Source: JBDKLC01 sp964500215 (GTDB taxonomy: Bacteria; Patescibacteriota; Minisyncoccia; Phycocordibacterales; CAIZLB01). From it: 5,549 bases of DNA. The stretch lies in NCBI GenBank assembly GCA_964500215.1, contig CAZCNA010000031.1, forward strand, positions 1-5,549, written 5' to 3'. The notes below the pieces were generated by a model, which saw only the letters and a program-made list of their open reading frames with translations, was not told the origin of the DNA and did not search any database. Of this stretch, positions 1-5,190 are shown one piece after another; positions within the stretch are counted from its first letter, which is position 1, and each line of letters opens with the position of its first letter. Made by a program: the position numbers and the translations under genes.

Positions 1-903
1 CGGTCCATTCCATAATACAAATTTTGCAGTTGATACAATCTTTTTGATTTCTTGCACTGATGCAGGACCAATATCGACAATGACATCTTCACCTGAAACT
101 TCTGTTGGAGATTTTATTGAAATATCATTTCCGTTTTTAACAACAACATCTACGGGAAGCACAAGGCGTTGATCTCCGAAATGTTCTTTGAGATTAAAGT
201 TTCCATCTGAAACGAGAGACTTCGCCACATTCACGCCTTTCTCTTTGAAGAAGTTATTTGCGAGGGCTCCGCCTACAAAAATGTAATCTGAGATAGTGAG
301 GAATTTTTCAATGAGCGGAATTTTTGTTTCGAATTTTGCGCCACCCAAGATAAACACGAATGGTCGAGGTGGGTTAAATACAGTAGTGAGGTGTTCTATT
401 TCTCCGAGAAGTTCGAAGCCTGCATACCGTGGAAGAAGCTTTGGAAGTGCCACAACAGAGGCATGTGGTCGGTGAGATACAGAAAATGCATCATTCACAT
501 ATACGTCGGCATAAGAAGCGAGCTGTTTAGCAAAATCTTCATCATTCTCTTTTTCGCCTTTTTCTGTTCGGAGATTCTCAAACAATACAACGTCGCCATC
601 GTTCATTGAATCAATGGTTGTACGTGTCTCTTCATTGAGAAAATCTTTAACAAAACGTAATGGGAAATGTGACTGTAGATAGGTCGCAACAGGTTCGAGT
701 GTCTCTCCACTCTTTCCCTCTATATGTGAAATGAGTATGAGTCGAGCTCCTGCCTCTCTCAAAAAAGTAATAGTCGGAAGGCTTTTTTGAATACGGAGAT
801 CGTCCCCAACGATGCCATTCTGAATCGGAACATTGAAATCAACACGAACAAATACTCGTTTTCCTTTAAGATCTTTTGCATTCGCTATTGATTGAATATC
901 CAT
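1..903 (-). CDS. pgk: Phosphoglycerate kinase, N-terminal 301 residues (gene runs off the left edge)
   Basis: Cytoplasmic glycolytic enzyme that transfers phosphate between 1,3-bisphosphoglycerate and ADP, giving 3-phosphoglycerate and ATP. The start is fixed: the ATG at 903 is preceded in frame by TAA four codons upstream, with no other start between. Visible family signatures are RVDFNVP (20-26), R37, SH at 59-60, FENLR (108-112), NDAF (137-140) followed by HRPHAS (144-149), GGAK (187-190) with K194, VGGALANNF (210-218), DIGP (277-280) and LWNGP (297-301). The last is cut by the window edge; the usual family length is about 390-400 residues, so the C-terminal part with the GGGDS nucleotide-binding loop is missing. 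R20, R37, H60, R112 and R145 match the basic patch that binds 3-phosphoglycerate, but the usual HLGRP loop reads HIEGK (60-64), so one substrate-contact Arg is replaced. It lies 26 nt after tpiA on the same strand, probably one transcript. Identification is certain from motifs. Confidence 0.97.
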   Translation of the reverse strand, partial: MDIQSIANAKDLKGKRVFVRVDFNVPIQNGIVGDDLRIQKSLPTITFLREAGARLILISHIEGKSGETLEPVATYLQSHFPLRFVKDFLNEETRTTIDSMNDGDVVLFENLRTEKGEKENDEDFAKQLASYADVYVNDAFSVSHRPHASVVALPKLLPRYAGFELLGEIEHLTTVFNPPRPFVFILGGAKFETKIPLIEKFLTISDYIFVGGALANNFFKEKGVNVAKSLVSDGNFNLKEHFGDQRLVLPVDVVVKNGNDISIKSPTEVSGEDVIVDIGPASVQEIKKIVSTAKFVLWNGP

Positions 904-916
904 AAAATACGATTAA

Positions 917-922
917 ATTATA
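917..922 (-). promoter_or_regulatory. Possible -10 box (TATAAT) ahead of pgk
   Basis: A perfect TATAAT reads on the minus strand in the 26-nt gap between the tpiA stop and the pgk ATG, 13 nt before the start codon. A transcript from it would have a leader of roughly 5-7 nt. No TTGACA-like -35 box sits 16-18 bp upstream (the region is an A-run encoding the Lys-rich tail of tpiA) and there is no TG extension. In such AT-rich DNA a chance match is quite possible; readthrough from tpiA is the simpler source of pgk mRNA. No Shine-Dalgarno sequence is visible in the gap. Confidence 0.25.
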
Positions 923-929
923 TTGCTGA

Positions 930-1745
930 TTATTTATTCTTTTTTGATTTTTTCTTGAGCTGAATCTTTTTTCGAGGAACATCAATTGCATCAAACAATG
1001 CACTAAATGTTTCTGCTTCCCAACTCGCTCGTCCGACGAGAAGTCCGTCCACTTCCCCGTTCCACAAAATATCATGTGCGTTTTCCGCAGTAACTGAACC
1101 GCCATAAAGCACTGGCACAATCGAAGAAATTGTATCTCCCCATGATTCTTTCAAAAACTTTTTTATATAAATCACCATTTGGTGAAGATCATGTGACGTC
1201 AATGCATCAGAACTTTTTTGGCCGATGGCCCACACAGGCTCATAGGCAATTACAAGTTGTGAAAACTGAGATCGTGAAAACTGACGTGTTGCTTCTTTGA
1301 GCTGTTTTTTTATTTCATTCAAATAATCACCGTGCTCGTCGCGTTCTTTTTCTCCAACGCAAAGCACAATAGTCATATCTGTTTTGAGTGCTTGTGAAAT
1401 TTTTGTCGCAATAATTTCATCGGTGTCCCCTGCATTGCGTCGCTCTGAATGACCGATGATGGCAATTTGTGCTCCTGATGTTTCAAGCATTGAAGAACTG
1501 CTTTCTCCCATCCGTGAACTTTCACCATAGGCAGAGACGTCCTGGGCACCAACTGAGATTTTTCCTTTTTTTGAAAGCTGCGCGAGTGGATAGAGATAAG
1601 GAACCGGAGGACAAATGACCACTTCGACATTCTTGTGTTTTATAGCAGATTTTTTGATTCCCAAAAAACGTTTTTTTGCTTCTGTGAATGTACTTGGCGT
1701 CATTTTCCAATTGCCAATAATGAGCGGTTTCTTATGTTTCTTCAT
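930..1745 (-). CDS. tpiA: Triosephosphate isomerase, complete
   Basis: Cytoplasmic (beta/alpha)8-barrel enzyme interconverting dihydroxyacetone phosphate and glyceraldehyde 3-phosphate. Visible features: GNWKM (11-15) with substrate-binding N12 and K14; catalytic His in GHSERR (H99); catalytic Glu in AYEPVWAIG (E169); phosphate-binding YGGS (214-217) and LVGRAS (236-241). The start is unambiguous, because an in-frame TGA lies two codons upstream of the ATG. At 271 residues it is about 20 longer than the usual 250, the excess being a Lys-rich tail from about residue 257 (eight Lys in the last 13 residues). Two oddities: the flexible lid loop, normally AIGTGK, reads AIGQKSSDA (173-181); and the usual VGGAS phosphate loop has Arg in place of the second Gly, a variant I recall from other bacteria. 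It follows the pilus block after 141 nt and precedes pgk by 26 nt, so it probably starts its own glycolytic transcript. Confidence 0.97.
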   Translation of the reverse strand: MKKHKKPLIIGNWKMTPSTFTEAKKRFLGIKKSAIKHKNVEVVICPPVPYLYPLAQLSKKGKISVGAQDVSAYGESSRMGESSSSMLETSGAQIAIIGHSERRNAGDTDEIIATKISQALKTDMTIVLCVGEKERDEHGDYLNEIKKQLKEATRQFSRSQFSQLVIAYEPVWAIGQKSSDALTSHDLHQMVIYIKKFLKESWGDTISSIVPVLYGGSVTAENAHDILWNGEVDGLLVGRASWEAETFSALFDAIDVPRKKIQLKKKSKKNK

Positions 1746-1753
1746 ATTTCAAA

Positions 1754-1762
1754 ATTATATCA
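1754..1762 (-). promoter_or_regulatory. Extended -10 promoter of tpiA, probably giving a leaderless or near-leaderless mRNA
   Basis: The minus strand reads TGATATAAT, i.e. a consensus TATAAT with the TG of an extended -10 element, ending 8 nt before the tpiA ATG. Since bacterial transcription usually starts 6-8 nt after the -10 box, the first transcribed base would be at the ATG or within about 2 nt of it. No good -35 box is seen at 16-18 bp (AGACGG at 17 bp), as is common for extended -10 promoters. An in-frame stop just upstream excludes an earlier start codon. No Shine-Dalgarno motif is present. The promoter call is inference from sequence only. Confidence 0.55.
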
Positions 1763-1860
1763 AATAAAACTGAACTCCGTCTCTCGACTTTTCTCAAGTA
1801 GTGTGTGAAATGTGTGAATACATCTGAAGATCGCCAAAATGTGACTTTTTTAAGATTTTT

Positions 1861-1883
1861 GGACTATTGTGGGACTTTTTGTG
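1861..1883. repeat. Two adjacent imperfect 11-12 bp repeats
   Basis: The plus strand shows GGACTATTGTG (1861-1871) directly abutting GGACTTTTTGTG (1872-1883). A weaker third relative, GTGACTTTTTTAAG, starts at 1841. They lie immediately downstream of the large prepilin gene and about 110-140 nt upstream of tpiA. They could be slippage products or binding sites; the sequence alone does not decide. Confidence 0.45.
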
Positions 1884-1886
1884 TCA

Positions 1887-3659
1887 CTATTCTGATACTT
1901 CTGTCCATTTAAGGAGACCGTATCCACCAGAAGGACCACTCACGAAGGTTGGACTGGCAAGACCCTGATCATATGTAACGGTACTACCACCGTTTATAAC
2001 CAGTCTATTGCCCACTGCAGCATTAATTGCCGCTCCTCCGGTAAGTTCTACTGTACCCTTTTGAGCATTTGCGGCGATAGCGCCAGCCCCTCCACTAATA
2101 TTGATGGCGCTATCGCCGCTACAACCTACATCATTTGGACATTTACTCGTTGAAACAACAAACAGATAGCTTCCTGCTGTACCAGACCCTACAGAGCCTC
2201 CACCATTTATCTTTATAATACCGTCAGAAATGACCGTTTCACTACTTTTGCCATAAGTAGACGGAAGGCTCAATTTTCCTCCTCCTGTCACAGTAAAATT
2301 TCCTTCTACCCATATTGGACCCGTCAAAACGAGTGTTCCTCCACCATCTACTGTTAAATTACCTGTTATTTTCTTTGGCCCAAGCGTTGCACCGGCATAT
2401 CCTACCGTATAATTTCCATTTATTGTGCCACCAGAAGCGGCTTCGTTTTTCCAAGCTTCCATGTTCGCATCAGAATATGGCAATGCCTGCGGTGAAGCAC
2501 TACCTCGAGATGTATTACATGCCTTATTATTGTTGGTTCCTGTCGTACAATACAGACCACCTTGTACTGTTGCACCTTTTATAACAGAAGCCCATGCATC
2601 TCCAATACCCGCAGTACCGATGAGTACACCTGTAGCATAATTTGCACCACCAATCTGTGATGTAATACCACCTGTGAATACTCTAAAATACTCATCTAAG
2701 CTTGTACTGCTCCATGACTCTGTATATTCACCTTTTTTAGCTACGCCCGTTGTATACGCAGCATTTGCAGCAATCGTATAATATTCCGATGCATTATTTG
2801 AATTCATATCTAACACAATCCAATAAGTTGTGTCAGGAATAAGTGATGTCACATTCGGAACAACTACTTCTGCCCATCCATAACTCGTTGTCACCAAACC
2901 TGAATTCAATGTCATGGTACCAGTTGGAATCACCGTTGTACTTGGTGAACCATTATTATCTACCACAATTCGAACAGTAATGTTTGCGGGCGTACCTGTT
3001 TTCTTTATATAAAATTGAATTTTGTTGAGGGGCGATGTGGTAGAGATTTGAAAACTTTGTGCAACATCTTGTGACGCTTCAGCATTTCCAAATACAATTG
3101 AATTCGTCGGTGTTGTTGGTGTGTCATTCGTCTGATCTGCAGTGAGAGCGGCACTATCAGCAGCGACAGCGGTACCTGTAATAGTAGCGTTGATTGCGTC
3201 GATATTTCCATTTGAATATACGTTTCCAATAATCTGTGCGCCACCACTCATAGACACACCACCATCGCCTGCCTGAAGACCATAATTGAATGCGACGCCC
3301 GAACCGAGCTCAAGGTTAGCCTCAATTTTGCGTACAAGAGAACCAATTTTACCAATTGCAGACACTACCCGAACATTAGACAGAGTCGTAATTGTGATTG
3401 TCGAAGTTCCTGTATTGAGAGATAGTACTTGCCCAGCATCTACAGATTTTGCATTTTTTATTCGATACACCACATCCTCGAGCCCTGACTCCGCATTCAC
3501 ATAACTCTGGAGTGACGAAAATCGTTCTTCTGCCATTCGCACATTATTTGCAATCGGACCTGTTATGCCTACAATAATGATCAGTGAAATAACGAGAAAA
3601 AATATCACCGCGATGAGCATAGCCTGACCTTCGTTGTTGTGAATTGATATTTTTTTCAT
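1887..3659 (-). CDS. Large GspK/PilX-like minor pilin with inserted beta-sandwich and Gly-rich beta-helix-like region; putative pilus-tip protein
   Basis: A 590-residue exported protein starting with a class III signal: short polar leader, likely cleavage G11/Q12, then a hydrophobic helix (about 13-35) and a conserved-looking AESGLEDVVYRIK stretch (56-68) as in PilX-type minor pilins of Patescibacteria. Position +5 after cleavage is Ile, not Glu, a GspK hallmark. After a pilin-like head (to about 125) comes a Gly/Asn turn with GNVYSNGNI (145-153), then about 197-329 resembling a jelly-roll carbohydrate-binding-like domain (QSF, IQFYIKK, TTSYGW, TTYWIVLD). Next are LPYSDANMEAWK (393-404) and about 430-565 with repeated GG turns (439-441, 459-461, 486-488, 523-524, 541-542, 557-558), suggesting a beta-helix. 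Its four Cys (371, 381, 507, 513) are the only ones in the four prepilins and PilC fragment. It starts 3 nt after the J-like gene and ends in tandem stops TAG-TGA. The overall family is recalled from Patescibacteria; ligand and adhesive role are inference. Confidence 0.85.
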   Translation of the reverse strand: MKKISIHNNEGQAMLIAVIFFLVISLIIIVGITGPIANNVRMAEERFSSLQSYVNAESGLEDVVYRIKNAKSVDAGQVLSLNTGTSTITITTLSNVRVVSAIGKIGSLVRKIEANLELGSGVAFNYGLQAGDGGVSMSGGAQIIGNVYSNGNIDAINATITGTAVAADSAALTADQTNDTPTTPTNSIVFGNAEASQDVAQSFQISTTSPLNKIQFYIKKTGTPANITVRIVVDNNGSPSTTVIPTGTMTLNSGLVTTSYGWAEVVVPNVTSLIPDTTYWIVLDMNSNNASEYYTIAANAAYTTGVAKKGEYTESWSSTSLDEYFRVFTGGITSQIGGANYATGVLIGTAGIGDAWASVIKGATVQGGLYCTTGTNNNKACNTSRGSASPQALPYSDANMEAWKNEAASGGTINGNYTVGYAGATLGPKKITGNLTVDGGGTLVLTGPIWVEGNFTVTGGGKLSLPSTYGKSSETVISDGIIKINGGGSVGSGTAGSYLFVVSTSKCPNDVGCSGDSAINISGGAGAIAANAQKGTVELTGGAAINAAVGNRLVINGGSTVTYDQGLASPTFVSGPSGGYGLLKWTEVSE

Positions 3660-3662
3660 ATG

Positions 3663-4172
3663 TTATTTATATGATCCACGAAGCACCGTTGTCATGTAAA
3701 AATTCTTTGTGATTTGTGACGAGGCTGTAGATGCCTGCAATGTATACTCCACCTTTACCGCTTCAGACGAAGTACTCGTAATCTTTCGTACGACAAATGA
3801 TGTCATGTGTACTTGTGACAATGTGAGCGGTGATCCCGATTCTTCATTCTCTTTTACAAACAACCGCTCATTTTCTATATAAAATGTAACGCTCGATGTT
3901 CCAGCGTTCACCTTGAGCACACCAGGATTAACATTGAAGGTTGAAGTTGCCACATCAATAGTATCTGCGAGACGCACCTCCCTCTCGATACGATCGGACG
4001 CAAGCATTGCAGACTGTTCCACCGCATGTACGGCACGAATATTTTTGTATGAAGTCGTGAGCCGAAACATTGATTCCATGAGTGCAAGCAAGAGCACTGC
4101 GAGCAACGCAATGTAAATAAGCATTTCTATGAGTGTGTATCCTCGTTGTGATTTGTGAGAAAAATGATTCAT
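3663..4172 (-). CDS. GspJ/PilW-like minor pilin (prepilin)
   Basis: A 169-residue protein with a textbook prepilin signal: basic 11-residue leader ending in RG, cleavage G11/Y12, YTLIE with the conserved Glu at +5 (E16), and a hydrophobic helix to about residue 36. Downstream, a helix containing SAMLASDRIEREVRLAD (54-70) matches the pattern of J/W-type minor pilins, in which an amphipathic helix with I-x-R-E-x-R-x-A follows the membrane segment. The rest is a Ser/Thr-rich beta region without cysteine, ending in RGSYK. Predicted role: minor subunit helping to prime or cap the pilus together with its I- and K-like neighbours. It starts 3 nt after the stop of the preceding gene in the same frame (TAA TCT ATG), with no Shine-Dalgarno sequence, so coupled reinitiation is likely. 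Assignment to J/W rather than another minor pilin rests on helix motif and gene order. Confidence 0.87.
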   Translation of the reverse strand: MNHFSHKSQRGYTLIEMLIYIALLAVLLLALMESMFRLTTSYKNIRAVHAVEQSAMLASDRIEREVRLADTIDVATSTFNVNPGVLKVNAGTSSVTFYIENERLFVKENEESGSPLTLSQVHMTSFVVRKITSTSSEAVKVEYTLQASTASSQITKNFYMTTVLRGSYK

Positions 4173-4175
4173 AGA

Positions 4176-4700
4176 TTAATTCGCATATGTATTAAATAGG
4201 TACAGATCAGTGCTCTTTGTCGTTGTCGCGCCTTCATCATTCCACGATACGGATACTGTCACCTTTCTACTTCCTGAATCTACAGATCCGCCAGATGAAA
4301 CAATATTGAAATTTCCATCACGAGAAACTGAAGAAAGTGTGAATGTTCTATCAAAATAATTATCAATCATTGCGGGAGACGTGGTTGCCACCCACATTGT
4401 ACCCGTCCAATACAGTCTGTATGCAACGCCAGTTGAGAGCGGGGCTATCGCTGTGCTCCAATCACGGTCTCTGATTGTACGCACAGCTTCGAGACCTTCC
4501 CCCACAAGCATTGTCGCTTGCACTCGCGCTGTATTTCGATATGAGATTTTTGCGAGCGCACTATATGCTACGAGAATAGCAATCACTGAAGTCACCATAA
4601 TTGCACTACCAACAATCAATTCAACCAATGCAAAACCACTTTTGTGATGCCCTGTATTGTTTTTTTGTATGAATTGATTCTTCATAAATACTTGAGACAT
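4176..4700 (-). CDS. GspI/PilV-like minor pilin (prepilin)
   Basis: A 174-residue prepilin with a long leader for the family (22 residues to G22/F23); the mature N-terminus is FALVE with Glu at +5 (E27) and a hydrophobic helix to about residue 48. VGEGLEAVRTIRDRDW (66-81) is the characteristic I/V-type helix (A-E-G-x-E-x-V-R-x-x-R-D-x-x-W). The C-terminal part is a Ser/Thr-rich beta domain (Y95-W99, then strands to residue 172) without cysteine. The start at 4700 overlaps the previous stop by one base (TAATG), which supports it; Met6 (ATG at 4685) would shorten the leader to 17 residues and cannot be excluded, as neither has a Shine-Dalgarno site. In type II secretion GspI, J and K form the pseudopilus tip; the same complex is inferred here from order and motifs. 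Confidence 0.88.
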   Translation of the reverse strand: MSQVFMKNQFIQKNNTGHHKSGFALVELIVGSAIMVTSVIAILVAYSALAKISYRNTARVQATMLVGEGLEAVRTIRDRDWSTAIAPLSTGVAYRLYWTGTMWVATTSPAMIDNYFDRTFTLSSVSRDGNFNIVSSGGSVDSGSRKVTVSVSWNDEGATTTKSTDLYLFNTYAN

Positions 4701-4702
4701 TA
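4698..4702 (-). promoter_or_regulatory. TAATG stop/start overlap coupling two prepilin genes
   Basis: The TAA of the H-like gene and the ATG of the I-like gene share one base on the minus strand. With no ribosome binding site upstream, this arrangement suggests termination-reinitiation, keeping the two minor pilins in fixed ratio. The next two junctions have a similar form: stop, one codon (TCT or CAT), ATG. Confidence 0.6.
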
Positions 4703-5161
4703 TTGAAGCTCGCTTAAGCCACTACTGTATATGATGAGATTGCGGGTTGTAGTACCGCTTTGGAGTTTGAATGTGACGGTGCCTGTGGCACTTGGCTTTC
4801 CTGTTACTTTATTAAAATAAAGATCTGTTCCGCCATTAGAAAGGTGTATATCTGAAATGATTACTCTTGATGATAAATTATAAACCATAGTCGTAGATGC
4901 AGTCGAGAATACTTTTCCTTGAAATACTTTCACTGATGTCGTAGCAAACTGCACACCATATTCTGTGAATTCATTTGAATTCATCGCCATGCTTCGAGCT
5001 CGAAGAACATTAGACACTACTGACTCGGCATCAGAGTCTACAGACTGAAAATTAACAACACTTACGAATACTGTGGCCGTGATTAGAGCCAAGATACCTC
5101 CAATGGCAATAACCAAGAGAAGCTCCACCAGTGTAAACGCTCGTTGTTTATTCGTGTGCAT
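4700..5161 (-). CDS. GspH/FimT-like prepilin
   Basis: A 153-residue protein with an 8-residue basic leader, likely cleavage A8/F9, FTLVE with Glu at +5 (E13) and a hydrophobic helix to about residue 36. The following helix contains ESVVSNVLRARSMAM (46-60), as in H/FimT proteins where L-x-x-A-R-x-x-A lines the post-membrane helix. The end, TTTRNLIIYSSGLSELQ (137-153), matches the usual closing strand with a G near the terminus. Cleavage after Ala rather than Gly is tolerated by prepilin peptidases. The start is well fixed: an in-frame TGA lies six codons upstream with only ATA between. It begins 29 nt after the platform gene, the place where a G-type major pilin often sits, but length, tail and helix motif fit a minor H/FimT subunit better. 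A role as a major pilin cannot be ruled out from sequence. Confidence 0.87.
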   Translation of the reverse strand: MHTNKQRAFTLVELLLVIAIGGILALITATVFVSVVNFQSVDSDAESVVSNVLRARSMAMNSNEFTEYGVQFATTSVKVFQGKVFSTASTTMVYNLSSRVIISDIHLSNGGTDLYFNKVTGKPSATGTVTFKLQSGTTTRNLIIYSSGLSELQ

Positions 5162-5190
5162 ATAATATATATAGTATCACTCTCTACCAA

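Larger units (their letters stand above)
1746..1886. other. Intergenic region between the pilus block and tpiA
   Basis: This 141-nt stretch is the only sizeable gap in the window. Read on the minus strand it begins right after the tandem stop of the large prepilin gene, passes through short imperfect repeats (1861-1883, and TGTGTGAA twice on the plus strand at 1802-1809 and 1811-1818, 9 bp apart), and ends with the tpiA extended -10 element. GTGAC just after the stop and GTCAC at 1845-1841 could pair over about 37 nt, but the stem is only 5 bp. I see no GC-rich hairpin followed by a T-run on the minus strand, so no intrinsic terminator is called. No open reading frame or RNA gene is supported. 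Confidence 0.7.

Noticed and set aside
391..609. Plus-strand 72-codon open frame
   Set aside because: Lies entirely antisense to pgk, whose protein is unmistakable; the predicted peptide has no recognisable features.
866..1120. Minus-strand 84-codon open frame spanning the tpiA-pgk junction
   Set aside because: Out of frame with both well-supported enzymes and overlaps the ends of each.
1746..1886. Riboswitch or small RNA in the intergenic gap
   Set aside because: No stable stem-loop set or known conserved riboswitch core was recognised; the predicted tpiA transcript starts at the gene itself.
1841..1887. GTGAC...GTCAC inverted repeat as a terminator of the pilus operon
   Set aside because: Only a 5-bp stem over a loop of about 37 nt, and no T-run follows on the minus strand.
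2315..2640. Two overlapping plus-strand open frames
   Set aside because: Antisense shadows of the Gly-rich region of the large prepilin gene, with low-complexity composition.
5162..5190. Promoter-like TTGGTA-17 bp-TATTAT before the H-like gene
   Set aside because: The -10 box would abut the ATG, placing the transcription start inside the gene; the gap is only 29 nt in an apparent operon and the DNA is very AT-rich.
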